From Bacillota bacterium (GTDB lineage Bacteria > Bacillota > Clostridia > Lachnospirales > Lachnospiraceae): DNA of 8,145 bases. Below the pieces are notes generated by a model that made no database searches, was not told the origin of the DNA, and saw only the letters and a list, made by a program, of their open reading frames with translations. Shown here one piece after another: positions 1 through 5,995 of this stretch. Both the position numbers and the translations under genes were made by a program. The stretch covers positions 1 to 8,145 of the forward strand of contig JAEWMZ010000095.1 in NCBI GenBank assembly GCA_023392995.1, written 5' to 3'. The first letter of the stretch is position 1. Every line of letters begins with the position of its first letter.

Positions 1-156
1 CAGTGGTTAATAGGTGGAGAAACAATGCGTACTCTGTTGCCATTAGGATATGCAGGTAATCCTGCTGGTTACAAAAATATTGCAAATATGGATTGCATCC
101 AGAAATTTATGGCTGAATATAGCGTGAGGCGAATTATAGAATCATTAAATAGTTAA
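1..156 (+). CDS. C-terminal fragment of an upstream gene, possibly creatininase-family hydrolase (5' end outside window)
   Basis: Frame 1 is open from the first base to a TAA at 154-156 and gives 51 residues. The visible tail contains LPLGYAGNPAGY near residues 14-24 and ends in an amphipathic helix (FMAEYSVRRIIESL). A short G-x-x-G-[ND]-P motif followed by a final helix of this kind resembles the C-terminus of creatininase-family amidohydrolases, which usually run to about 240-260 residues. That assignment comes from pattern memory on a very short fragment and is weak. The reading frame itself is well supported: it ends cleanly, is followed by a tandem repeat, and then by a hairpin terminator 100 bp downstream that would end its transcript. 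No start, active site or metal ligands are visible. Confidence 0.6.
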   Translation, partial: QWLIGGETMRTLLPLGYAGNPAGYKNIANMDCIQKFMAEYSVRRIIESLNS

Positions 157-160
157 AAAT

Positions 161-207
161 ATGATGTAAATCTATGATGTAAATCTATGATGTAAATATA
201 TGATGTA
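161..207. repeat. 13-bp tandem repeat, about 3.6 copies
   Basis: The unit ATGATGTAAATCT begins at 161, 174 and 187 (the third copy differs only near its end, ATAT for ATCT), and a partial fourth copy, ATGATGTA, is at 200-207. It starts five bases after the stop codon of the upstream gene. Thirteen base pairs is not a coding period, and there is no spacer structure, so it is a simple minisatellite-like array. Replication slippage is the likely origin. A protein-binding role is possible but unsupported. Confidence 0.9.
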
Positions 208-236
208 GCTCACGTTTAGTACCTGACGGTTAAAAT

Positions 237-298
237 TTGAATATGAGATCGAAATAGAGCCCCATATTAACTGTTTAAGAATAGTTGATATGGGGCTT
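237..298 (+). repeat. Copy 1 of a 62-nt dispersed hairpin repeat
   Basis: Aligned without gaps to 5996-6057, 46 of 62 positions are identical by hand count. The similarity begins about 20 bases before the hairpin (TTGAATA-x-G-x-GAT in both) and covers both arms, so it is more than two terminators that happen to resemble each other. Substitutions at stem positions 268 and 273 keep a pairing partner in each copy. The two copies bracket the regulator plus transporter operon in the same orientation. Confidence 0.75.
258..298 (+). terminator. Hairpin terminator of the upstream gene
   Basis: Bases 258-275 pair with 280-297 to make an 18-bp stem with two G-T wobbles and a 4-base loop. The core is AGCCCCATATTAACT against AGTTGATATGGGGCT. 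The tail after the stem (TGCTTAATTGTTTATT) is T-rich but interrupted, so it is a weaker intrinsic terminator than the related hairpin at 6019-6060. The stem is nearly symmetric, so it could also stop transcription from the other side. Confidence 0.72.
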
Positions 299-455
299 GC
301 TTAATTGTTTATTGTAATATGAACTTTTATCTTTACATCCCTTTATCAGCTACTGAGGAATCATTGGTTTAGGCGATTGCTAAATTTAAGTACTGAATTG
401 ACGATTAGGGTTGAGAATATTACCTGGTATTCGATTTGCTATTGAGTATGAATCA

Positions 456-474
456 CAATGTGTACGCGGGTACA
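456..474. promoter_or_regulatory. Operator-like palindrome, site 1 (upstream of the regulator)
   Basis: The block is CAATGTGTAC-GCG-GGTACA. Its core is a 14-bp palindrome TGTAC-N4-GTACA (461-474), the same size and with the same outer TG...CA as many LacI/GalR-family operators. Sixteen of 19 bases are identical to site 2 at 2064-2082, and the three that differ are the central ones. It ends exactly 12 bases before the -35 element, as site 2 does. The most economical regulator is the LacI-type protein encoded at 769, which would imply autoregulation. This is inference. Confidence 0.6.
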
Positions 475-486
475 TATTATTTATTC

Positions 487-515
487 TTGATTATGTAGTA
501 CCAATATGTGATAAT
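487..515 (+). promoter_or_regulatory. Promoter P1, upstream of the LacI-type gene
   Basis: TTGATT (487-492), a 17-base spacer, then GATAAT (510-515), preceded by TG at 507-508, which makes an extended -10. The predicted start is near 522. That leaves about 247 bases of leader before the intact regulator at 769, but only about 29 bases before the short LacI-like reading frame at 551. The promoter therefore looks as though it was originally placed for the decayed gene. Confidence 0.6.
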
Positions 516-550
516 AATTACCAGAGATATACATTTGTTTGCAGAGGAAT

Positions 551-680
551 ATGGCTAAAGTGACCATCAATGCTTATGTCATTCTTGGAGTAATTACCCC
601 CAATAGATAGAGTCATTTTTAAAATATCATAGGCATTGTATCTACGGTTGTTTAATTATGGACATATATTTGAAAATTCC
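551..680 (+). pseudogene. Possible relic of a LacI-family N-terminal helix-turn-helix
   Basis: An ATG at 551, behind GAGG at 544-547 (close spacing, 3 bases), opens a 19-codon frame starting MAKVTI, the standard first six residues of many LacI-family regulators. The frame stops at 608-610. Further on, the same frame reads G-I-V-S-T-V (632-649), recalling the AGVS-x-STVS recognition-helix motif. The next frame reads N-Y-G-H-I-F-E-N-S (654-680), recalling NNYGHISEKT, which follows it in the family. Order and spacing roughly fit a decayed gene with stops, a frameshift and a small insertion. The intact regulator at 769 has a different N-terminus (MNRAVTRADV), so this is not a local copy of it. 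Coincidence in AT-rich DNA cannot be excluded. A translated 19-residue leader peptide is the other option. Confidence 0.38.
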
Positions 681-768
681 TAATAAAAATGAAGTGTATC
701 AAGGTCGATGATTCTACAGAAAGATAATACTGCATTGGGCGCTAAAACACGAAGGGGAGGTTGTTATA

Positions 769-1866
769 ATGAATAGGGCAGTTACAAGGGCAGATGTGGC
801 GAGAGCAGCGGGTGTTTCGGTTGCTTCGGTAAGTCGTGCGGTAAATAATTCGGGTTACATCAAAAAAGAGGTTAAGGAGCGTATCTTGGAGGTGGCAAGT
901 AATTTGGGGTATAACCCTAACCCGATCGCTTTGTCATTGCAAACGCAAAAGACAAAGCAACTCATTCTTTATCAAAACGATATAACTGCATGTTACAACC
1001 TACAGTTTTTCAATGGGGCAACAAGAGCTGCTTATAAACGGGGGTATTCCATATTTCTTGACATTAATTGTGAATTCGATAAAATCAAGAGACATTTGGT
1101 GGATGGCGTTATGTTTTCTTTGGAAGTTTTAGCTGAAAATTATATCAACACAGTTGGCGTTAATTATCTTTTACCAGTCGTCGTTACCTCAAATGATGCG
1201 AATTTTTCCTTTGCGCATCCTGTCCATAAAGTTGTTATTGATAATCATAGGGTAGTCAATATGGGAATAGATTATCTTATGAAAAAAGGGCATCGTAAAA
1301 TTGGTCTAGTTTTACCGGAAAGAGGAAAGATAAGCGAAATAAGGTATCGGCTATGGAAAACGCGTATGGAACAAAGTAAACGAGAGTTCGGTATAAACAT
1401 GAACTTAGAAGATCTCGTGATACGTGCGGAAATTGGTGATCCAACCGATACGCAGACGAGTCACCTTGACCCACCGCTCATATTACAATCTTCGGATGAT
1501 AACTATGTAAACTATTCGTCCTTCAATACCGGTAAAAGAGCGGCTGAAAAATACTTGGAAAGTAAAAACCCGGCAACTGCATTGTTATGCTTTAACGATG
1601 ACATAGCATATGGTTTTATCAGAGGGGTGGAAAAGAATGGTCTGTGTGTACCCGAAGACATTTCAATTATGGGTATCGACGGTATTTATTTACGGGAATG
1701 GCTTGAAAAAAAGGTAACAACGGTGTCAATCGATCCGGAAAACCTCGGAACTCTTACCGCTGATGTTATGATAGATATTTTGGAGGACAAAAATCCAAGA
1801 TTTATGAATTGGACTACGCCAAAGATAGTGGAAGGCGAAACTGTCAAAGATCTTGCTGCGCATTGA
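769..1866 (+). CDS. LacI/GalR-family transcriptional regulator
   Basis: A 365-residue DNA-binding regulator that probably senses the transported sugar. The N-terminal helix-turn-helix is at residues 6-26 (TRADVARAAGVS, then VASVSRAVN), followed by the usual NNSGYIKKEVKERI stretch and a hinge region around YNPNPIALSL (about 49-57). The rest is a periplasmic-binding-protein-like effector domain: GHRKIG at 174-179 and CFNDDIAYGF from 274, followed by PEDISIMGIDG and TTVSIDPENLG, all family landmarks. At 365 residues it is somewhat longer than the usual 330-345. The extra length may lie around residues 221-255, an acidic, serine- and asparagine-rich stretch before NTGKRAAEKYL. The ATG at 769 has GGGGAGG at 754-760, eight bases upstream. 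The next gene is a sugar-binding protein, and matching palindromes precede both genes, so autoregulation plus control of the operon is likely. The effector cannot be read from sequence. Confidence 0.95.
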   Translation: MNRAVTRADVARAAGVSVASVSRAVNNSGYIKKEVKERILEVASNLGYNPNPIALSLQTQKTKQLILYQNDITACYNLQFFNGATRAAYKRGYSIFLDINCEFDKIKRHLVDGVMFSLEVLAENYINTVGVNYLLPVVVTSNDANFSFAHPVHKVVIDNHRVVNMGIDYLMKKGHRKIGLVLPERGKISEIRYRLWKTRMEQSKREFGINMNLEDLVIRAEIGDPTDTQTSHLDPPLILQSSDDNYVNYSSFNTGKRAAEKYLESKNPATALLCFNDDIAYGFIRGVEKNGLCVPEDISIMGIDGIYLREWLEKKVTTVSIDPENLGTLTADVMIDILEDKNPRFMNWTTPKIVEGETVKDLAAH

Positions 1867-1986
1867 GAAGAAGTAATCAATGTAATAATCTAGTGTCTAA
1901 GAAAGATAAAGAATAATTGCTTCTAGGTGTGGAACTGCACCAAGGAGTCCATTCATATGTTACATATTGCAAAACTAGAAAATACC

Positions 1987-2010
1987 TTCAAAGTAAGAGG
2001 TTTCTTTGAA
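1987..2010. repeat. Inverted repeat upstream of the operon promoter
   Basis: TTCAAAG (1987-1993) is perfectly complementary to CTTTGAA (2004-2010) across a 10-base centre. It lies about 85 bp before the -35 of P2. No poly-T follows it, so it is not a terminator. It may be a second protein-binding site or chance. No copy is seen at P1. Confidence 0.4.
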
Positions 2011-2063
2011 ATGGAGAATTTTGTAGTTTATTAAGCGATGGCCAAAACTATAGTCATAATCAC

Positions 2064-2082
2064 CAATGTGTACTTAGGTACA
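2064..2082. promoter_or_regulatory. Operator-like palindrome, site 2 (upstream of the transporter operon)
   Basis: CAATGTGTAC-TTA-GGTACA, with the palindromic core TGTAC-N4-GTACA at 2069-2082. It matches site 1 at 456-474 everywhere except the three central bases. Similarity also extends upstream: AGT-N3-AATCAC precedes both sites (445-456 and 2052-2063), with one extra C here. The centre lies about 54 bp before the predicted transcription start at both promoters, upstream of the -35 rather than over the core promoter. Confidence 0.65.
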
Positions 2083-2094
2083 GGTTTCTGATGT

Positions 2095-2123
2095 TTGACA
2101 ATATTGTATAGAATAGTTAGAAT
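2095..2123 (+). promoter_or_regulatory. Promoter P2 of the transporter operon
   Basis: A consensus TTGACA (2095-2100), a 17-base spacer, and TAGAAT (2118-2123, five of six to TATAAT). Transcription would start near 2130, giving a leader of about 75 bases to the ATG at 2205. This is the best sigma-A-type promoter in the window, which suits a highly expressed binding protein. Confidence 0.78.
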
Positions 2124-2192
2124 AAAAATGTAATCTATATACATAAGTTATATATGTTTCGGATTATGAGTTTCAAATTATGAATGATATGT

Positions 2193-2198
2193 GGAGGG
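2193..2198 (+). promoter_or_regulatory. Ribosome binding site that sets the start of the binding protein
   Basis: GGAGGG lies six bases before the ATG at 2205. An in-frame ATG at 2184 would place this site inside the coding region, adding MICGGKI in front of a normal lipoprotein signal peptide, and has no ribosome site of its own. The start is therefore 2205. Confidence 0.88.
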
Positions 2199-2204
2199 AA
2201 GATT

Positions 2205-3953
2205 ATGAAAATTAAGAGAATTTTCGCAATTGCTATGGTTCTTTTAGTAATGTTTACTACGGTAGCATGTAAAAATGAATCTAGTACCAAAACTGAACCA
2301 ACCAAGGAAACGATTTCGGAAACAAACGCAACAAGCGCACCTAGTGAACCGGCTACCACAGACCCGCTTGGCGATCCATCTGGTGTACTTACACCCGACA
2401 AGGACACAACACTTTCTGTATGGTTGATGACAGCCGAGCAGGCGCCTGCACCTGATAACAAGATCACAAAACTGCTCAAAGAAAAGTTAGGTGTAACACT
2501 TAAATATGAAATAGTATCTCCGGACAATGCTGACCAGAAAATCGGCGTTATGCTGGCAGGTGGAGAATATCCTGACCTGGTTGGAACAACAGACTTAAAG
2601 CTGCGTCTTCTGGAAGGTGGAGCATTAATTAAACTGGATGATCTCATTGCGTCAGGTGATTATCCGAATCTTAAGACCCACGTGGATCCATATATGAAGA
2701 AAATGAGTTATGGCGGCACAGAGGTGGATCCAGGACTTTACATAATACCTAACTATAACCGTTTTTATGGCAAAATCACCGGTGGTACACACTGGGGTAC
2801 AGCATTCTGGATTCAGAAAGCTGTTCTTGAGGATGCCGGTTACCCGGATCTTACCAACATTACACTGGAAGCATATTTTAAACTAATTGAGGATTACATG
2901 GCGAAATATCCGGAGATTAATGGTCAGAAGACGGTAGGCTTTGAAGTACTTGCTTCCACCGGACGTGAGTGGGGTATGACGAACGCTCCGAACTTCCTTG
3001 CAGGTAATCCGAACAATGGTGGCGTTATTGTTGACAGTAATAATAATGCAACGATATATGCAGACAAGACGATTGCACACGACTACTTCAAGATTTTGAA
3101 TGCTGAGCATGCAAAGGGTGTCGTAGACCCTGAGTCCTTTACAGAGAATTTCGACCAATACACGGCTAAGATCGCAACTGGTGTGGTACTTGGTATGCAT
3201 GACCAGTATTGGAACTTCCAGACTGCTACACAAGCTTTACAAGGTGCAGCTATGGACGAACGGACATATGTCCCGGTTATGCCGGTATACCCCGGTGCGA
3301 AACCTTATTATGCAGATCGCGATGTTATGAATACGAACCAGGGCTTCGGTGTGTCAGTATCCAGCGAACAGCCTGAGGCTGCACTCAAATTCGTGGATTT
3401 GATGTTGAGCGAGCCTTGGCAGAAGGTTTTGTCATGGGGTATTGAAGGAGAAGACTATGAAGTTGGCAGTGACGGCATGTTTTATCGTACGCCACAACAA
3501 CGAATTAACTACAAAGATTTGACATGGCGTTCCAGCAACCGTTTGACTGCATTACTAGATTTGCTGCCGAAGCACAATGGACAGTTTACAGACGGTAATG
3601 CCTACAGCCCGGATGACCAACCAACTGAGTTCTACGAGACATTAACCGATTATGATAAGGCCTTCATGAAAGCCTATGGCAAGCAGACCTGGCGTGAGTT
3701 CGTAAACAGCCCGCCTGATAACCCAATATATTATCCTTGTTGGAATATTACACTCAGCGATGAAGCGAATGAGGTTGGCCAACAGCTTACGGATGCGGGA
3801 GTACAGTATTTGCCAAAAGCAATTACAGGTTCTGTAGATGAATTCGAAAGCAACTGGAATGATTATGTTAATGCGATAAAGAAATTGGATGTAAAGGTAT
3901 ATGAAGATGCCATAAACCAGGGCATTCAGGAACGAATTAAAAATTGGCAGTAA
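2205..3953 (+). CDS. LplA-type lipoprotein, ABC transporter extracellular solute-binding protein (family 1)
   Basis: A 582-residue sugar-binding lipoprotein that would capture the substrate outside the membrane for the two permeases that follow. It starts MKIKR, has a hydrophobic core, and a lipobox T-V-A-C with the lipidated cysteine at residue 22. Next comes a Thr/Ser/Glu/Pro-rich linker to about residue 60, then the binding fold: TTLSVWLM opens the first strand, and GVMLAGGEYPDLVG is the typical early loop of this family. The later GFGVSVSSEQPEAALKFVDLM and the C-terminal GIQERIKNWQ also fit the long LplA/YtcQ (LipO) subgroup, whose members run about 500-580 residues, longer than MalE types. 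That subgroup is usually paired with LplB- and YtcP-type permeases, exactly as here. Substrates in the family include oligosaccharides and rhamnogalacturonan fragments; the substrate here is not determinable. A strong hairpin follows its stop codon. Confidence 0.94.
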   Translation: MKIKRIFAIAMVLLVMFTTVACKNESSTKTEPTKETISETNATSAPSEPATTDPLGDPSGVLTPDKDTTLSVWLMTAEQAPAPDNKITKLLKEKLGVTLKYEIVSPDNADQKIGVMLAGGEYPDLVGTTDLKLRLLEGGALIKLDDLIASGDYPNLKTHVDPYMKKMSYGGTEVDPGLYIIPNYNRFYGKITGGTHWGTAFWIQKAVLEDAGYPDLTNITLEAYFKLIEDYMAKYPEINGQKTVGFEVLASTGREWGMTNAPNFLAGNPNNGGVIVDSNNNATIYADKTIAHDYFKILNAEHAKGVVDPESFTENFDQYTAKIATGVVLGMHDQYWNFQTATQALQGAAMDERTYVPVMPVYPGAKPYYADRDVMNTNQGFGVSVSSEQPEAALKFVDLMLSEPWQKVLSWGIEGEDYEVGSDGMFYRTPQQRINYKDLTWRSSNRLTALLDLLPKHNGQFTDGNAYSPDDQPTEFYETLTDYDKAFMKAYGKQTWREFVNSPPDNPIYYPCWNITLSDEANEVGQQLTDAGVQYLPKAITGSVDEFESNWNDYVNAIKKLDVKVYEDAINQGIQERIKNWQ

Positions 3954-3969
3954 TAAAATACAAGACTAT

Positions 3970-3990
3970 GGGGGAGTCAATGGCTCCCCC
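3970..3990 (+). promoter_or_regulatory. Intercistronic hairpin between binding-protein and permease genes
   Basis: Bases 3970-3978 (GGGGGAGTC) pair with 3982-3990 (GGCTCCCCC) around a 3-base loop, giving a 9-bp, GC-rich stem with one G-T wobble. It sits 16 bases after the binding-protein stop and just before the permease ribosome site. The following sequence (CCATTTTGTG) has only four Ts, so at most it is a leaky terminator. Hairpins in this position are known in binding-protein operons (malE-malF) to stabilise the upstream message or reduce downstream transcription. That role is inferred here. Confidence 0.75.
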
Positions 3991-4000
3991 CCATTTTGTG

Positions 4001-4007
4001 GGAGGTG
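4001..4007 (+). promoter_or_regulatory. Ribosome binding site supporting a TTG start for permease 1
   Basis: GGAGGTG matches seven consecutive bases of the consensus and lies five bases before TTG at 4013. Upstream in-frame ATGs at 3944, 3968 and 3980 either lack a ribosome site or lie within the hairpin, and would add an unusual APPHFVGGAR-type extension. Confidence 0.8.
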
Positions 4008-4012
4008 CCAGG

Positions 4013-4954
4013 TTGAGCAAAAAAAGAAAAAAAGGTCTGTGGGCTACCATAAGTTCACAAAAAGCCTTGCTAATCATGAGTGTTCCATTACTTTTATACC
4101 AAATTTTGTTCAAGTATGTCCCTATATACGGTTGGTCAATGGCATTCCAGAAATTCAAGCCGGGTCGCAGTATATGGGAACAGAAATGGGTCGGATTTGA
4201 TAATTTTGAAAAGTTGTTTACAGGTGTTATGGGTGAGCGATTTAGACAGGACATCATAAACACATTAGGGCAGAGCATACTGACGTTACTCCTTGGTACG
4301 ATATTAGCGATTATCTTGTCGTTGATGCTGAACGAGCTAAAGAACGTGGCATTTAAACGAGTTGTTCAAAATATTATGTATATGCCGCACTTTCTTAGTT
4401 GGATTATTGTGGCAGGTATTGTTTCAATTGCACTCTCTGATCCAAACTCCGGTGGATTTATCAACTGGGTGCTCATGTCATTACATATTATTAAAGAACC
4501 AATACAGTTTCTATCCGAACCCGGATATTTTTGGGGTATTGCAGCTGGCAGTAATATATGGAAGGAATTGGGTTGGAATACGATTTTGTATTTAGCGGCG
4601 ATGACAGCCATAGATCCGACGCTTTACGAAGCTGCGGAAATGGATGGCGCAGGTCGTTTCAGAAAGATATGGAATATTACCCTTCCGTGCATTCGACCAA
4701 CCATCGTCATACTGTTAATTATGTCTACAGGTTATATTTTGGAAGCCGGCTTTGAGATCCCATATTTCTTGGGCAACGGCTTGGTAGTTGAAAAATCAGA
4801 AACAATTGATGTATTTGTTATGCGCTATGGCTATCAGATGGGCAATTACAGCTTGGCTGTTGTGGCAGGTATGTTTAAAACAATTGTAGGCATTGTTATC
4901 GTTGGGCTGGTCAACTTTATTGCAGGGCGGCTTGGTGAGGAAACACTGGTATAA
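4013..4954 (+). CDS. LplB-type sugar ABC transporter permease (TTG start)
   Basis: Integral membrane subunit of a CUT1-type importer; 313 residues from the TTG, which is normal for LplB proteins. A lysine-rich start (SKKRKK) precedes the first membrane segment (about residues 18-40, ALLIMSVPLLLYQ...VPIYGW), and the family signature PIYGWSMAFQKFKP with WVGFDNF follows. About six membrane segments are apparent. The cytoplasmic EAA loop that docks the ATPase is at residues 206-225: EAAEMDGAG, then I-x-LP. The gene starts 59 bases after the binding protein and ends with its TAA inside the next ribosome site, so coupling to permease 2 is likely. No ATPase gene is present in the window; CUT1 systems of this kind commonly share an MsmX/MsmK-type ATPase encoded elsewhere. 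Confidence 0.93.
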   Translation: MSKKRKKGLWATISSQKALLIMSVPLLLYQILFKYVPIYGWSMAFQKFKPGRSIWEQKWVGFDNFEKLFTGVMGERFRQDIINTLGQSILTLLLGTILAIILSLMLNELKNVAFKRVVQNIMYMPHFLSWIIVAGIVSIALSDPNSGGFINWVLMSLHIIKEPIQFLSEPGYFWGIAAGSNIWKELGWNTILYLAAMTAIDPTLYEAAEMDGAGRFRKIWNITLPCIRPTIVILLIMSTGYILEAGFEIPYFLGNGLVVEKSETIDVFVMRYGYQMGNYSLAVVAGMFKTIVGIVIVGLVNFIAGRLGEETLV

Positions 4955-4966
4955 GGAGGCGAGTGA

Positions 4967-5875
4967 GTGAAATTTAAGAGGTGGAAATTAGGAAACGTTA
5001 TATTCACAGTATGTAATTCAGGTATCCTAATACTATTATCTGCAATTATGATTTATCCGCTGCTGAACACACTGGCGATCTCCTTTAATGACGGACTGGA
5101 TGCGGTAAAAGGTGGAATTAGTATTTGGCCGAGAGTGTTCACACTAAAGAATTATGATATTGTCTTTCATATGTATACGATTTATGATGCAACTTTCATT
5201 AGCGTGACAAAGACAATTGTTATTGTAATCACGAATATTTTCTTTACGTCTATGTTGGCATATGCAATCAGTCGAAATGAATTTTCTTTCAGAAAACCAA
5301 TAACGATTATTTTCGTATTAACAATGTACTTTAACGCTGGTCTTATCCCGAATTATTTATTGATAAAGGATTTGAACATGATAAATACATTTCAAGCTTA
5401 TTGGGTACCGAATATGATCAGTGCGTTCAACCTCATTGTTATACGAACCTATATGAAGTCAATCCCCGATTCACTTTCGGAGTCTGCAAAAATAGATGGT
5501 GCGGGACACTTTCGTATATGGTGGCGTATCATTATGCCACTCTGCAAGCCAACGCTTGCGGTTATTGCACTTTTCGTAGCGGTAGGCAGCTGGAATAGTT
5601 GGCTTGATACGCTTTTGTATAATTCTGGTGATCAAAAGTTGTCCACGCTTCAATATGAGTTGCAGAGATTACTGGCCAGTGCAATGAGTGCAGGAACGAA
5701 TCAAGGTGGTATGGCTGGTGCATCGGCAATCGCCGGACAAGGTGGTTCAGTAACTACGCCGTTGGCTTTACGTGCCGCTATTACTGTTGTGTCTGCTGTA
5801 CCGATTTTATGCGTGTATCCTTTTTTACAACGGTACTTTGTCACTGGTTTGACGATTGGCGGCGTAAAGGAGTAA
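4967..5875 (+). CDS. YtcP/LplC-type sugar ABC transporter permease (GTG start)
   Basis: Second membrane subunit, 302 residues, forming the heterodimer with the preceding permease. AAGGAGG (4953-4959) overlaps the stop of the previous gene and lies seven bases before GTG at 4967. The other nearby GTG (4963) runs into a stop at once. The first membrane segment spans about residues 10-30. YPLLNTLAISFND and the phrase FTLKNYDIVF are typical of the COG0395 permease group. The EAA loop is at residues 172-191, reading ESAKIDGAG then I-x-MP, so the first alanine of the EAA motif is serine, a common variant. A glycine/serine/alanine-rich stretch around residues 240-262 (SAMSAGTNQGGMAG) lies in the usual place for this subgroup. 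It is the last gene of the operon; the terminator is about 145 bp downstream. Confidence 0.93.
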   Translation: MKFKRWKLGNVIFTVCNSGILILLSAIMIYPLLNTLAISFNDGLDAVKGGISIWPRVFTLKNYDIVFHMYTIYDATFISVTKTIVIVITNIFFTSMLAYAISRNEFSFRKPITIIFVLTMYFNAGLIPNYLLIKDLNMINTFQAYWVPNMISAFNLIVIRTYMKSIPDSLSESAKIDGAGHFRIWWRIIMPLCKPTLAVIALFVAVGSWNSWLDTLLYNSGDQKLSTLQYELQRLLASAMSAGTNQGGMAGASAIAGQGGSVTTPLALRAAITVVSAVPILCVYPFLQRYFVTGLTIGGVKE

Positions 5876-5995
5876 TTTGCTTATTTTAAGATAAATGAGA
5901 AATTCAAAACCTATTTTGTCCCAGTGAACGTTGCAGTATAGCAGTTTTGCCAAGCAAGTAAAATCAATTTTGATATTAACATCTTAAAGTGTGAA

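Larger units (their letters stand above)
157..768. other. 612-bp regulatory intergenic region before the LacI-type gene
   Basis: No intact gene longer than about 20 codons is visible on either strand. In order it holds a 13-bp tandem repeat (161-207), a terminator hairpin for the upstream gene (258-298), about 145 bp of AT-rich sequence in which I see nothing clear, an operator-like palindrome (461-474), a promoter (487-515), a possible decayed LacI N-terminus (551-680), and the ribosome binding site of the intact regulator (GGGGAGG, 754-760). Each is annotated separately. Confidence 0.8.
1867..2204. other. Regulatory intergenic region between regulator and transporter operon
   Basis: No gene is visible. 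I see no convincing terminator after the regulator. The region contains a perfect palindrome ATATGT-T-ACATAT (1955-1967), an inverted repeat TTCAAAG/CTTTGAA (1987-1993 with 2004-2010, 10-base loop), operator-like site 2 (2064-2082), promoter P2 (2095-2123) and a leader of about 75 bases containing a weak stem (ACATA 2141-2145 with TATGT 2153-2157). The binding-protein ribosome site is at 2193-2198. Confidence 0.8.

Noticed and set aside
161..207. Tandem repeats as a CRISPR array
   Set aside because: The units are 13 bp, directly adjacent with no spacers, and no cas genes are present.
2184..2204. Earlier ATG for the LplA-type protein
   Set aside because: It would place the ribosome site GGAGGG within the coding region and add seven residues ahead of a normal lipoprotein signal peptide; no ribosome site precedes it.
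2135..2647. 170-residue antisense open frame over the binding-protein start
   Set aside because: It is the complement of the Thr/Ser/Pro-rich linker and signal peptide of the real gene. It has low-complexity composition and no support as a gene against a well-supported sense gene with promoter and ribosome site.
3944..4012. Longer permease start at ATG 3944 overlapping the binding-protein stop
   Set aside because: No ribosome site precedes it, the extension spans the hairpin and ribosome site, and the TTG at 4013 has GGAGGTG at ideal spacing and gives the usual family length.
4362..4755. Small alternative-frame open frames inside permease 1
   Set aside because: They overlap the well-supported permease frame, lack ribosome sites, and show no protein family pattern.
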